Assembly: GCF_029543155.1 (NCBI RefSeq)
Contig: NZ_JARQXA010000003.1
Location: 496,001-560,000, forward strand
Direction: 5' to 3'
From: Sphingomonas sp. HITSZ_GF
GTDB taxonomy: Bacteria > Pseudomonadota > Alphaproteobacteria > Sphingomonadales > Sphingomonadaceae
DNA length: 64,000 nt
Shown: piece after piece, positions 8,742 to 18,331 of the stretch
Layout: every line of letters begins with the position of its first letter
Numbering within the stretch: position 1 is the stretch's first letter
Program-made: the position numbers and the translations under genes
The notes under the pieces: model-generated
What the model was told of the DNA's origin: nothing
The model's input: only the letters and a program-made list of their open reading frames with translations
Database searches by the model: none

Positions 8742-11741
8742 ATGACAGTTCGAGGGAAGCTAGGTCGGCGCGCACGCGGGGTCGCATTTTTCTGCAGCTT
8801 GAGCGCACTGGCGATCGCCAATGCCGCGTATGCGCAAACCGCCCCCGCCGATCCGGCGCCGGCGGCGCCCCAGGCTAGCGAGGACCAGGGCGAGATCACC
8901 GTCACCGGCACGCGCATCCGCCGCGACGGCTTCCAGAACCCGACGCCGCTGACCGTGCTGACGCAGGAAGACATCCAGAATACGTCGCCGACGAACAACA
9001 TCGCCGACTTCGTCAACCAGATGCCGCAGCTGGCAGGCTCGACCAAGCCGGCCAATTCGCGCCTCAACCTGTCGAACGGCTCGGCAGGCATCAACGCGCT
9101 CAACATGCGCAACCTGGGCGAAGGCCGCACGCTGATCCTGCTCGACGGTCGCCGCTCGGTCGGCTCGACCATCTATGGCTGGGTCGACATCAACACGATC
9201 CCGCAGGCGCTGGTCGAACGCGTCGAGGTCGTCACCGGCGGCGCATCCTCGGCCTATGGCTCGGACGCCGTTTCGGGCGTGGTCAACTTCGTCCTCAACA
9301 AGAAGTTCGAGGGCCTGAAGATCGAAGCCGATTCGGGCATCACCACCTATGGGGACGGCGGCAATTATTCGGGCAGCATCGCGGCGGGCAAATCCTTTGC
9401 CGGCGGCCGCGGCCACTTCCTGCTCAATGCCGAGATCGCGCACCAAGACGGCATCTACGAGGTCGGCAACGAGCGCGAGTGGAACCATACCGGCTATGTC
9501 CGCATCCAGGACCCCAACTGGGTCGCGGGCGCGACGACGCCGCGCTACATCACCACGCGGCGCCAGATCGGCGCGTCGAACTCGACCCCGGGCGGCCTGA
9601 TCACCGGATCGGCCGGTACCAGCGCCAATGCTCTGCGCGGCCTGTATTTCGGCCAGGGCGGCGCGGTGAACACCTTCAACTATGGCAGCTTCGCCTACCC
9701 GGCCTATTCGACCACCGCCTCCTCGGCGCCCAGCCTCGTCCAGGGCGGTTCCTGGCAGGTCAATGATTCGGGCACCCGCATCGGCCTGATGCCGAAGGAT
9801 GATCGCTGGGGCGTGTTCGGCCGGCTGAGCTTCGAAGTCGCCGACGGCATCGAACTGTTCGCCGAGGGATCGTACAACCGCCAGGAAGTCTATTTCAACG
9901 CGGGCCCGAACCTGTCGACCGGCATCACCTACAACACCACCGGCTGCACCACCGTCCCGGTTCCGGTGACCTGCAACGCCTTCGCGCTCCAGTCGCTGGG
10001 CGCGGCGCGGCTGGCCGGCGTAACCAGCGTCACGCTGGCGACCACGGCGGCCGACCTGCCGTTCCGCGGGATCAACAATGAGCGCAAGGTGCAGCGCTAC
10101 GTGATCGGCGCCGAGGGCAATTTCGATGCGTTCGGCAAGCCGGGCCATTGGGACGTCTATGCCCAATATGGCCGCTCGGACCTGCGCGAGCAGCTGCGCA
10201 ACATCATGAACCTGTCGCGCATGAACAATGCGACGGCGGCGGCCTATGCCCCCGCCGGCAACGCGCGCGGCTATGCGGTCGGCTCGATCCAGTGCCTGAT
10301 CAACGTCGATGCCAGCACCACCAACGACGATGCGGCCTGCGTGCCGCTGAACCGCATGGGCATCGGCGTCGCCAGCGCCGACGCGATCAAGTACGTGCTG
10401 GGCGACCCGTATCGCGACCAGGTGATGGAGCAGTTCGTCGCGGGCACCAACTGGTCGGTCACGCCCTTCGCGACCTGGGCCGGCGATGTCAGCCTGTCGT
10501 TCGGCGGCGAGGTTCGCAAGGAGAAGATCCGCGGCAGCGTGCCGCAGGAATATCAGCCCGTCGTGACCTCTACCGGCACGAGCAACCTCTGGTCGGTGGG
10601 CAACTATCTGCCCTTCACCGGCGAATACAGCGTGAAGGAAGCCTATCTCGAGACGGTGGTGCCGCTCGGCCTGGGCCTCGAGTTCAACGGTGCGGTGCGT
10701 GCCACCGACTATTCGAACTCGGGCTATGTCACCACCTGGAAGCTGGGTGCGACCTGGGCGCCGATCCCGGACATCCGCTTCCGCGTGACCCGCTCGCGCG
10801 ACATCCGGGCGCCCAACCTGAACGAGCTCTACCAGGCCGGCACCGCGAACAGCGATTCGGTGCGCAATCCCAACTATACCACCGACGGCGCGAACGGCCC
10901 GGCGACCTATGGCTATTCGGGCCTGTCCACCGGCAATCCCAACCTGCGCCCCGAAGTCGCCAATTCCTGGAACATCGGCGCCGTGATCTCGCCGCGCTTC
11001 CTGCCCGGCTTCACGGCATCGGCCGATTACTTCCGCATCAACCTGGCGGATGCAATCGACTCGATCAGCGCGCAGGAGATCGTCAACCGCTGTGCCGAGG
11101 GGATCGCGGAATATTGCGCTGCGATCACCAACGATCCGGTGCGTTCGACGCCGACCCAGCCCTATCTGCTGATCCGCAGCCAGCCGTTCAACTTCGTGCG
11201 CAAGCTGGTGCGCGGCATCGATTTCGACATGGCCTATCGCATCCCGGTGGGCGCCGGCAGCTTCCTGTTGAAGGGCGTCGCGACGCGCTACATCGAGAAC
11301 CTGTCCGATACCGGCATCCCCGGCACGATTGCGGTCAACAGCGTGGGATCGAACGGCGGCGGCACGCCGACCTGGATCTTCCGCGCCAGCGCGACCTATG
11401 ACACGCCGAGCTTCTCGGCGACGGTCACCGGCCGCGGCATCAGCTCGGGCCTCTATTCCTCCACCGGCATCGAGTGCACCACCGCCTGCCCGGCCACGAC
11501 GACGACGTCGACCTATCAGACCTATGACGACAACCACGTCTCCGGCCTGTTCTATGTCGACCTCAACCTTACGCAGAAGGTACCGTTCGGCGGCAACAAG
11601 GCGGAGCTCTTCGTCAACGTCACCAACCTGTTCAACCGCTGGCCGCTGCTGGTGCCGGAAACCGGCCTTGCCGCGAACAGCACCTATTCGGACATGCTCG
11701 GGCGCCAGTTCCGCGTCGGGTTCCGCGTCCAGTTGAAGTGA
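8742..11741 (+). CDS. TonB-dependent receptor
   Basis: Outer-membrane active-transport receptor of 999 aa. The ATG at 8742 follows AGGGGA. A signal peptide (LSALAIANAAYAQ) is followed by an acidic/Pro-Ala linker, the plug domain (EITVTGTRIRRDGF, about residue 50; VEVVTGGASSAYGSDAVSGV) and a ~750-residue barrel with conserved ARP NLNELY-like segments (RSRDIRAPNLNELYQ). The last residues RQFRVGFRVQLK fit a final barrel strand. It is divergent from the acylase gene and ends at a strong terminator. The ligand cannot be read from sequence; the plug type is that of the broad sphingomonad receptor group. Confidence 0.92.
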   Translation: MTVRGKLGRRARGVAFFCSLSALAIANAAYAQTAPADPAPAAPQASEDQGEITVTGTRIRRDGFQNPTPLTVLTQEDIQNTSPTNNIADFVNQMPQLAGSTKPANSRLNLSNGSAGINALNMRNLGEGRTLILLDGRRSVGSTIYGWVDINTIPQALVERVEVVTGGASSAYGSDAVSGVVNFVLNKKFEGLKIEADSGITTYGDGGNYSGSIAAGKSFAGGRGHFLLNAEIAHQDGIYEVGNEREWNHTGYVRIQDPNWVAGATTPRYITTRRQIGASNSTPGGLITGSAGTSANALRGLYFGQGGAVNTFNYGSFAYPAYSTTASSAPSLVQGGSWQVNDSGTRIGLMPKDDRWGVFGRLSFEVADGIELFAEGSYNRQEVYFNAGPNLSTGITYNTTGCTTVPVPVTCNAFALQSLGAARLAGVTSVTLATTAADLPFRGINNERKVQRYVIGAEGNFDAFGKPGHWDVYAQYGRSDLREQLRNIMNLSRMNNATAAAYAPAGNARGYAVGSIQCLINVDASTTNDDAACVPLNRMGIGVASADAIKYVLGDPYRDQVMEQFVAGTNWSVTPFATWAGDVSLSFGGEVRKEKIRGSVPQEYQPVVTSTGTSNLWSVGNYLPFTGEYSVKEAYLETVVPLGLGLEFNGAVRATDYSNSGYVTTWKLGATWAPIPDIRFRVTRSRDIRAPNLNELYQAGTANSDSVRNPNYTTDGANGPATYGYSGLSTGNPNLRPEVANSWNIGAVISPRFLPGFTASADYFRINLADAIDSISAQEIVNRCAEGIAEYCAAITNDPVRSTPTQPYLLIRSQPFNFVRKLVRGIDFDMAYRIPVGAGSFLLKGVATRYIENLSDTGIPGTIAVNSVGSNGGGTPTWIFRASATYDTPSFSATVTGRGISSGLYSSTGIECTTACPATTTTSTYQTYDDNHVSGLFYVDLNLTQKVPFGGNKAELFVNVTNLFNRWPLLVPETGLAANSTYSDMLGRQFRVGFRVQLK

Positions 11742-11746
11742 TGCGA

Positions 11747-11776
11747 AAACGGGGAGCGCAGCCGCGCTCCCCGTTT
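11747..11776 (+). terminator. Hairpin terminator after receptor gene
   Basis: A perfect 12-bp stem (AAACGGGGAGCG / CGCTCCCCGTTT) with a 6-nt loop begins six bases after the receptor stop. Its outer TTT end and symmetric A-run mean it may work in both directions. Confidence 0.85.
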
Positions 11777-11796
11777 GCTTTCCCGGACAACAAAAA

Positions 11797-11825
11797 ACGC
11801 GAGCGGCGAATTTCGCCGCTCGCGT
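11797..11825 (-). terminator. Hairpin terminator for convergent receptor gene
   Basis: A 12-bp stem (ACGCGAGCGGCG / CGCCGCTCGCGT, loop AATTT) is followed on the minus strand by a run of T (complement of 11792-11797). It lies 18 bp past the stop of the minus-strand receptor. Confidence 0.85.
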
Positions 11826-11842
11826 CGTTTTGGCTCTGAACT

Positions 11843-14800
11843 CTAGAAGTCGATCTTCGCGCCGATGCGGAAGTAGCGACCCAGGATGTTCGCGCCGGCC
11901 CAAGCCGGGTTGAAGCCATAGATGCTGTAGGCAGCATCCGGATCGAACGGCGGCTTGATGTTGAGGACGTTCAGCGCATTCACATAGACCGTGAACTGAT
12001 CATTGATCTTGTGCGAGGCGGTGAGGTCCAGGTTCCAGATCGCCTTCGAGCGGCACTGATACGGCGTGCCATCGTCATAGGCGAAAGCATGGCTGCAATC
12101 GTCCGGCGAGCTGGCGTTCACATCGAGCTCCGCGACCTTGTACCCGCTGGTATAATAGGCCGTAGCGGTGACGGTGGTCCCACCGAACTGCAGCGTGTTC
12201 TGCCAGCTGGCGCGCCAGCGCGGCGAACCCGAGCAGGAAGTGACGTTGCACGGGCTGAGCGTGCCCTCATAGTGCAGCGGATCCGCGGCCTCACCGGTGA
12301 ACGGATCGATATTGGTGAGGCGGCTCTGGTCGAGGTACGACGCTTCGAACGAGCTGACCAGGCGCAGGCCGTCGGTCACCTTGATCTTCGCGTTCACGCC
12401 GAAATCGATACCCTGCACCAGCTGTTCATTGGCGTTGGCATAGGACGCCTGGATGAAGCCGATATGCGGCAGCGCGTTCGGGTTCGCCTGGTCGGGCGTG
12501 CCCTGCGTCACGGTGAAGCCCGGAATGTTGACCACGCCGTTGTTGCGATAATAGGCATCGATCACCGGCGCGGTGTTGGTCACGCCGACGATCAGGTCAC
12601 GAACCTTGACCCGCCACAGATCGACCGTGAAGCTCACATTGCGGACCGGCTCGACGATCAGGCCCAGCGTGATGTTCTGCGAACGCTCGGGCTTGAGTTC
12701 CGGGTTGCCGACATTGGTGAGGCCGACCGAGAAGGGCTGCGAGGCATAGGCATTGTTGCCGTGCGCCGCGCAGAACGTCACATAGGTCGTGCAGAAGGTA
12801 CCGCCGCCGTTCGAGACGAAGCCGGTGGTGGGCAGGCCGAAGGCTTCGTTGAAGCTCGGGATGCGGAAGCCCTTCGACCAGGTGCCGCGGAACGCCACCT
12901 GCGGGATCGGCGTGAACTTGGCGCCCACCTTGGGCGAGAAGTTCTTCTGGCCGGTCGAGTAGGAGTCGAAGCGGCCCGACAGGTTCAGCTCGAACTGCTT
13001 GATGATCGGCGCGTCGATTTCGCCGAACGCCGAGAAGACGTTGCGGGCGCCCGCCGTACCCACGGCGTTGATGCCGTAATAGCGATCATAGGGGTGCGCA
13101 TCGTTCTGCGGATTGGCGCTGGGCGCATCGATCGATTCATGGCGATAGGCGATGCCGGCCGCCACGTTGAGCGGACCGCCGGGCAGCTCGAACACGGTGT
13201 GCGAAAGATTGCCCGTCGCCTGCCACAGGTTCGAGACCGACACCGTCGTGCTCGTCGGCATGATATAGTCCCACACCGACTGCGCCGTGGCATTCGGATT
13301 GGCGAAGTTGAACGTGCCGCGGGCGACGACGTCCATGATCCGCTGCGGGATCAGATAGCCGCTCTGCTCGCGCTTCAGCTCGACGCGCGACGCGACGAAG
13401 TTCGCCGAATAGTTCAGGCCGCTGAGAACCTCGCCCGACATGCCGACCACGCCGCGCATCGAGCGCGCCGAAGTCTCGTCGGTGGTCGGGATATCCGGAC
13501 CGAAGAGCAGCTGTGCCGTACGACCGGAAGCGGCATAGGGGTTATAGGGGTTGAGCGTGCCGTTGGCCGCGGTGCACCCCGTATTCATGCCGTTCAGCGT
13601 GCCGACGCCGGTGGGGCAGACATAGACCGGCGCGATGACGTTGTAGATCACGGCGCCGCTGCGGGGATTGGTCGGCCGCTCGTTGAACGAACGCGGATTG
13701 CCGAAAGCAAGGGTGTCGGTCTGGTAGAAGTTACCCTGCGCGAAGAACTCGTGCGATCCACCGATATTGGCGGTGAAGCGCGCCGAGACGCCGAAGCGCT
13801 CCACGTCGGGCTGCAGCATCGCATAGGCACCGGCGAGGTTCGCCTCGCAGACACGGCCATCCGCCGGGGCTGCAGCCGAGCCGCCCTGGGCGGGATCGAG
13901 CATCGCCGCCGTGAGCTGCGTGCGGGTCCAGCGGCCGCAGCCGAGCGCCGGGTTCAGATAGGAGAAGCGACCGTCGCCGATCGCTGCATCGGGCGTGTTG
14001 ACCGGACGCACCACGGCAAGGCCGGGAACGCCGAAAAAGGCATTCGCCGTGCCATCGGGGCTGACGCCGTTCGAGTTCAGGTTGGGCAGGCAACCACCGC
14101 TCGAATTGCAGATCCGGCTCCAGTCCGTGGTGTTGAACGGATAGCCGCGATCGCGCGCCCACAGCGCATCCTGCTTCAGATATTCGCCGCTGAGGTAGAA
14201 GTTGAAGCCCTGCTCCTGCAGGTCGCCATAGCCCCAGGTCAGGTCCGCGCGCCGCTCACCGGCATCGCCTTCCTGCGAGATGCCGGCGGAGAGGTTGGCG
14301 TGCAGGCCCTTGATCTCCTTCTTGGTGATCACGTTGATCACGCCGGCCACCGCGTCCGCGCCATAGGTCGACGAAGCGCCGTCGCGCAGCACGTCGATCC
14401 GCTCGATGATCGCGTTCGGAATGGTGTTGAGATCGACGAAGTTGCGCTGGCCGTCGTCCGCGAGCGGATAGGGCGCCATGCGCAGGCCGTCGAACATGGT
14501 CAGCGTCGCCTGGACCGTGAGGCCGCGCAGCGCAACGGCGTTGGCGCCCGCCGCGAAGTTGTTGCCGCTGTTCCAGCCCTGGGTCATCGTTCCGGCATTG
14601 CCGGCGGAAACGCGCTGCAGCGCTTCGGAGACGGTGTTGATGCCGCGCTGCTCGAGCGCCTCCGCCGAGAGCACCGTTACCGGCGACGGCGTCTCCGCAT
14701 TCGCGCGGCGGAACAGCGAGCCGGTGACGACGATCGAGTCCGCAGGTTCCTCGGCGGCGGTCGGCGCAGCCTGCGGCTCAGCGGTAACCGGTTCGGCCTG

Positions 14801-14920
14801 GCTGGCGGCATCCTGCGCGTGCGCCGGCGCGGCGAGAAGGATCAGCCCGGCCGGCAGCGCACCGCATAGCGCGGTAGAGCCGATCAACAGGCGATGAACT
14901 AGTGAATTCCTTTTGGTCAT
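11843..14920 (-). CDS. TonB-dependent receptor
   Basis: Outer-membrane receptor of 1025 aa, convergent with the previous receptor. The ATG (complement of 14918-14920) follows AAGAGGG and gives a signal peptide ending APAHAQDAA; a longer frame upstream lacks this. Plug-domain features are SIVVTGSLFRRANAETPS near residue 60 and RIDVLRDGASSTYGADAVAG; the barrel has GTWSKGFRIPSFNEAF and the end reads GRYFRIGAKIDF, a normal final strand. Unusually many Cys residues (for example SRICNSSGGCLPN and SPCNVTSCSGS) suggest extracellular loops with disulfides. Ligand unknown. Confidence 0.92.
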   Translation of the reverse strand: MTKRNSLVHRLLIGSTALCGALPAGLILLAAPAHAQDAASQAEPVTAEPQAAPTAAEEPADSIVVTGSLFRRANAETPSPVTVLSAEALEQRGINTVSEALQRVSAGNAGTMTQGWNSGNNFAAGANAVALRGLTVQATLTMFDGLRMAPYPLADDGQRNFVDLNTIPNAIIERIDVLRDGASSTYGADAVAGVINVITKKEIKGLHANLSAGISQEGDAGERRADLTWGYGDLQEQGFNFYLSGEYLKQDALWARDRGYPFNTTDWSRICNSSGGCLPNLNSNGVSPDGTANAFFGVPGLAVVRPVNTPDAAIGDGRFSYLNPALGCGRWTRTQLTAAMLDPAQGGSAAAPADGRVCEANLAGAYAMLQPDVERFGVSARFTANIGGSHEFFAQGNFYQTDTLAFGNPRSFNERPTNPRSGAVIYNVIAPVYVCPTGVGTLNGMNTGCTAANGTLNPYNPYAASGRTAQLLFGPDIPTTDETSARSMRGVVGMSGEVLSGLNYSANFVASRVELKREQSGYLIPQRIMDVVARGTFNFANPNATAQSVWDYIMPTSTTVSVSNLWQATGNLSHTVFELPGGPLNVAAGIAYRHESIDAPSANPQNDAHPYDRYYGINAVGTAGARNVFSAFGEIDAPIIKQFELNLSGRFDSYSTGQKNFSPKVGAKFTPIPQVAFRGTWSKGFRIPSFNEAFGLPTTGFVSNGGGTFCTTYVTFCAAHGNNAYASQPFSVGLTNVGNPELKPERSQNITLGLIVEPVRNVSFTVDLWRVKVRDLIVGVTNTAPVIDAYYRNNGVVNIPGFTVTQGTPDQANPNALPHIGFIQASYANANEQLVQGIDFGVNAKIKVTDGLRLVSSFEASYLDQSRLTNIDPFTGEAADPLHYEGTLSPCNVTSCSGSPRWRASWQNTLQFGGTTVTATAYYTSGYKVAELDVNASSPDDCSHAFAYDDGTPYQCRSKAIWNLDLTASHKINDQFTVYVNALNVLNIKPPFDPDAAYSIYGFNPAWAGANILGRYFRIGAKIDF

Positions 14921-15207
14921 TATCTGCCCTCTTTGCTGGCGGACCGCCAATCTCGCAGGCTCCCTGAAGCCCTGCCGGCGGTTCCGCATTGCGCACGGCG
15001 AGTGGCTCGCGGGGCTTGCCCTTCGATGAGATTCTGCCGCCCCTGGGGAGCGACGATCGTTGGGTGATCGCCCCACGGCACTCGCCGCGCCGCGCCCGCC
15101 TTCGGAACGGGCGCGAGCCGAAACTGTGCGGGAGCACGACGCAGCACCCGCGTTTCGCGACCAAGGCCGCGCCTGTTGCGACGAGGGACGCCCCCGAAAC
15201 GTTCGAG

Positions 15208-16569
15208 CTATTCGGGCCGGAAGCCGGTCAGCTTTCCCTCGGCATCGGCGGTAGTCCGCCAGATCATCGTCTTGTAGGCGAAGTCGAGCCGGTAGCGGCG
15301 CTCGCCATCGGGAAGTACCTCGAGCAGGCCGACCGCGCCGAGCGGGCCCATGCCGCGCAGCATCGCGCGGGCGAACGGTGAGGCCAGGCTTTGCGCCGCC
15401 CCCTTCCCTGCCGGCGCGAACGAGGCGGCCGGATCCTCGCCGGCAGCGGCATGCGTCACCGCGCTGCGGACGGCGGCGGCGATGGCGGGCCGGTCGTCGG
15501 CGATCTCCAATGCCCGGGCCGGGGCAGGCAGATAGGTGTCGAGGATCGCTTCGGCGAGCAGCGGGTGGAACAGCTGCTGGTTGGTGAGCACGACCACGGT
15601 GAGCTGGCGTGCCTCGATCCGCGCGATGTCGGCGAGCGCCGGCCCGCCGCTGTGCCCGGCGAGCGTGGCGCCACGATAGGGGCGCACCACCCAGCCCAGC
15701 CCGAAGGAAGCCTGCTTGCCGCCGGAAAGCGCGGCCGGCGTCTCCAGCATGCGGATGCTCTCCGGGCGCAGCAGCTTGCCCGCGTCCATCGCGACGAAGA
15801 AGCGCGCAAGATCCTCGATCGTCGAATAGAGGCCGCCCGCGCCATAGCCCTGGGGCGCGAAGAAGAAGTCGCTGGTCGACAGCCGCCCGTCACGCAGGCC
15901 ATAGACCGAGGCGCGATGCGCCAGCACGTCACCGACGCGTACGGTACCGTCATCGGTCGCCATCGCGAAGCCGGTGCCGGTCATGCCGAGCGGCGTGAGG
16001 AGCTCGTCGCGGAGCAGCGCGGGGAGCGGTTTGCCGCCCGCCTTTTCCAGGATCGCGCGCAGCACGGTGAAATCGGTGAAGCCGTAGCGGGCCTCACTGC
16101 CCGGCGGATAGGCGAAGGGCGTCTCCATCGCCTTGGCGACGACGCTGTCGACCGTGGCGTCCCGCGCCGCGCCCCATTGCTCGGCCAGGCCGGAGCTGTG
16201 GTTGGCCAGCTGGCGGACCTGGACGCCCTGCCAGCGCTGCGGCGCTTCGGAAAACCAGCGGGTGAGCGGATCGTCGAGCCCCAGCTTGCCCTGCTCGACC
16301 AGCCGCATCAGCAGCACGCCGGTAAACATCTTGGTGACCGAAGCGAGCTGGAAGCGCGTGTCGCTGCCGACCGGCGCACTCCATTCGACATTGGCCATGC
16401 CATAGGTGCCGATCTTGACGATGCGGCCCCGCTCGATGATCGCCACGGCCGCGCCGGGGATGGTGTTGAGCTGCATCTGCCGCTTGACGATCGCGTCGAC
16501 CGGATCGGTGCCCGCGCGTGCCGGGGTGACTACAAGGAGCGCCACCAGGGCAAGCACGAGCCCGCGCAT
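15208..16569 (-). CDS. Exported serine hydrolase, beta-lactamase/PBP-like
   Basis: Periplasmic serine hydrolase of the class C beta-lactamase/esterase (Pfam Beta-lactamase) type. A short signal peptide (LVLALVALLVVTPARAG) is followed by the nucleophile motif S77-VTK80, a YGFTDF segment near residue 165 in place of the YxN motif, and HSGG, the equivalent of the KTG/HxG motif, about residue 310. Length 453 aa is typical; the last ~100 residues are the extra C-terminal domain often seen in this family. Its ATG shares one base with the stop of the upstream small-protein gene (TGATG), so translation is probably coupled. Could be an esterase, peptidase or penicillin-binding protein. Confidence 0.85.
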   Translation of the reverse strand: MRGLVLALVALLVVTPARAGTDPVDAIVKRQMQLNTIPGAAVAIIERGRIVKIGTYGMANVEWSAPVGSDTRFQLASVTKMFTGVLLMRLVEQGKLGLDDPLTRWFSEAPQRWQGVQVRQLANHSSGLAEQWGAARDATVDSVVAKAMETPFAYPPGSEARYGFTDFTVLRAILEKAGGKPLPALLRDELLTPLGMTGTGFAMATDDGTVRVGDVLAHRASVYGLRDGRLSTSDFFFAPQGYGAGGLYSTIEDLARFFVAMDAGKLLRPESIRMLETPAALSGGKQASFGLGWVVRPYRGATLAGHSGGPALADIARIEARQLTVVVLTNQQLFHPLLAEAILDTYLPAPARALEIADDRPAIAAAVRSAVTHAAAGEDPAASFAPAGKGAAQSLASPFARAMLRGMGPLGAVGLLEVLPDGERRYRLDFAYKTMIWRTTADAEGKLTGFRPE

Positions 16570-16922
16570 CAGCAGCCCTCGGATGCCGGCTTGGCGGCGG
16601 CGCTGCTCTCCGCGACACCAACCCCGGTGTTGATCGCGGTGCTGGCGACGGCGCCGCCATAGCCGCCTATCACACCGCCGCCGACCATGCTCGCGAGACC
16701 GCTCTTGCTCGCCGCCTTGAGGATGCCGCCCAGGCCGAAACCCTTTTTCTTCTTGGGCTTGCACGGCTTGGCCTCCGGCGCGGCCTGGCGCGCGGCGGTG
16801 ACCTGATCGACTGGGCTGGGTGCGGCGGTGGCCATCGGATCGCTCGGCGCCTCCTGCGCCAGCAGCGGTGCGGGCATGGCCGCAAATAGCATCGCCCCGG
16901 CGATGCGGGCAAATCTGGACAT
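16569..16922 (-). CDS. Small secreted Lys/Gly-rich protein, unknown
   Basis: Not recognised. The 117-aa product begins with a signal peptide (MSRFARIAGAMLFAAMPAPLLAQ), then a Pro/Ala linker, a basic patch CKPKKKKGFGLGG (about 54-66), and a Gly-rich, weakly hydrophobic segment (MVGGGVIGGYGGAVASTAIN) that might insert in or lie on a membrane. Two Cys residues, one near the middle and one as the final residue, could pair. GAGAGA at the start region is a usable ribosome-binding site. Its stop is fused to the start of the serine hydrolase gene, suggesting a joint function. Confidence 0.7.
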   Translation of the reverse strand: MSRFARIAGAMLFAAMPAPLLAQEAPSDPMATAAPSPVDQVTAARQAAPEAKPCKPKKKKGFGLGGILKAASKSGLASMVGGGVIGGYGGAVASTAINTGVGVAESSAAAKPASEGC

Positions 16923-17037
16923 GATATTCTCTCGAAAGCGGCGCGCGCGGATAACGGGTGACGCCTGCGCAGCGTGCGCGCACGCGGCCAGTATGGGGCG
17001 ACCGGTGCCGCCCTTGCCGCGACGAAACCGGAAGGGA

Positions 17038-17985
17038 TCAGCCCAGCAGCGGGACGATCGGGACCATGGTCGGCAACTCGGCGCAGCGCAGCGACGGCTC
17101 GCGCGCCGCATCGGCTGCCACACCGTTCTTCACCAGCGTGTCGCCACCCCGTTCGGCGCCATAATAGTTCATCAGATAGGCCTGGCGCTCGACCGGCGTG
17201 TTGGCGACGAGCGTCTTGTGGCCGGCCAAGAAGGTATCGCGAACCGCCTTGCGGAACGTCGCCCGGGCGGGGTCCGGCGACTTGTTGCGGCTATAGTCCT
17301 CGCTGCTGTCGGGCGGCGGCATCTGGCCGAAGCGCGCCTTGGCGACTGCCTGGGCAAGCCCGGCACAGGCCAGGTAGCGATAGGAATCGGGGCGGTAGAA
17401 ATAGCCGACGGTGCGCAGCGGCATCCAGTTCGGCTGGATGCGCGGCGAAGCGGGCTGCACCCTGGCGGGCACCGGCAGGCGAAGCCGCGCCGCGATCCGA
17501 GGCTGGAGCGCGGCGATTTGCGGATATTCGAAGCAGCGCACGACGCGCGAGTTCAGCCCCGCATAGCCTATGCCCTCCCGGACCTTCTTGAGCGCCTCGA
17601 GCTGGTTGCTGTCGTGATACCAGCCATGGAAATCGACATGGGTATATTTCGGCTTGGCGCGGCCCAGTACCTCGGCCGCGTCATAGAGCGCTTGGGTTGC
17701 CTGGAAATAGGCCTGACGCTCGAGCATGTCTTCGGCCGGCATGCGCGGCGTATCGGAGGTGAACGCGCTGGCTTCACCACGCAACCTGGGATCGGCGTGA
17801 TCCATCGCCCCGAAATAGATGTTGCTGATCGCCTCCATCAGCGCCGCGCAGCGCAGCCGCCGGGCGATGACCGGGTCGGCCTGATAGGGGTTCCGCGTGG
17901 CGTTGGGCCAATAGTCCGGCGAGACAATGTGCGCCTCGGCCGCTCCGGCAGCCAGCAAGGCGGCAGGGATAAGAAAAGAGCGCAT
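17038..17985 (-). CDS. Secreted protein of unknown function
   Basis: Not recognised. The 315-aa product starts with a signal peptide (MRSFLIPAALLAAGAAEAH). The mature part is rich in Tyr, Arg and Pro with no known catalytic motif that I can see; features include FHGWYHDSNQ near residue 110, two Cys around CAALM and RCFEYPQ and further CAGLAQ and RCAEL, so up to two disulfides. The start chosen is the only one that yields a signal peptide. It is in line with, but 50 bp or more from, its minus-strand neighbours and may be a separate transcript. Confidence 0.65.
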   Translation of the reverse strand: MRSFLIPAALLAAGAAEAHIVSPDYWPNATRNPYQADPVIARRLRCAALMEAISNIYFGAMDHADPRLRGEASAFTSDTPRMPAEDMLERQAYFQATQALYDAAEVLGRAKPKYTHVDFHGWYHDSNQLEALKKVREGIGYAGLNSRVVRCFEYPQIAALQPRIAARLRLPVPARVQPASPRIQPNWMPLRTVGYFYRPDSYRYLACAGLAQAVAKARFGQMPPPDSSEDYSRNKSPDPARATFRKAVRDTFLAGHKTLVANTPVERQAYLMNYYGAERGGDTLVKNGVAADAAREPSLRCAELPTMVPIVPLLG

Positions 17986-18331
17986 GCGAAGCCTGTCTGC
18001 CGGGGTTTGCGAGGCCTGGTGGCACGGCCGCCGGGTACAGGCTGCCGTGCCACCCACGACACCCCAGGGGCGCTGGGGCAAACCGCGGGCGCGTAATGAA
18101 GGCACGCCCGAGGCCCGTCGCATCATTGCCGGCAGATGCCGGAAAGGGGAGCGGACGACCCTAAGTTGCAGGGGCCGTCCGCTACTTCCGGATCGAGGGA
18201 CGACCGGAAGGAGCACGTTGTCGATACAGACTTTGCCGTGCCGGCGGTCCGGCGGCGCGGCCCATGCGATGAGCGCGGAGCCCGGCTCGACGGGACTGAC
18301 CAACCCCGCCCGTCAAGCGACGGAAATTACC
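17986..18331. other. Intergenic region with two hairpins
   Basis: This 346-bp gap lies between two minus-strand genes. It contains a stem AGCGGACG / CGTCCGCT (18150-18183) with an inner CCCT/AGGG pairing, and next to it CTTCCGG / CCGGAAG (18185-18210). They lie about 120-180 bp past the stop of the gene at 18332 and could terminate its transcript, though no T-run follows. No supported gene is seen. Confidence 0.45.

Noticed and set aside
8760-11903. Long antisense frames opposite the receptor genes, for example 8760-11903 and 12011-14869
   Set aside because: They mirror genuine receptor genes, lack homology-like motifs and start signals, and are common in GC-rich genomes.
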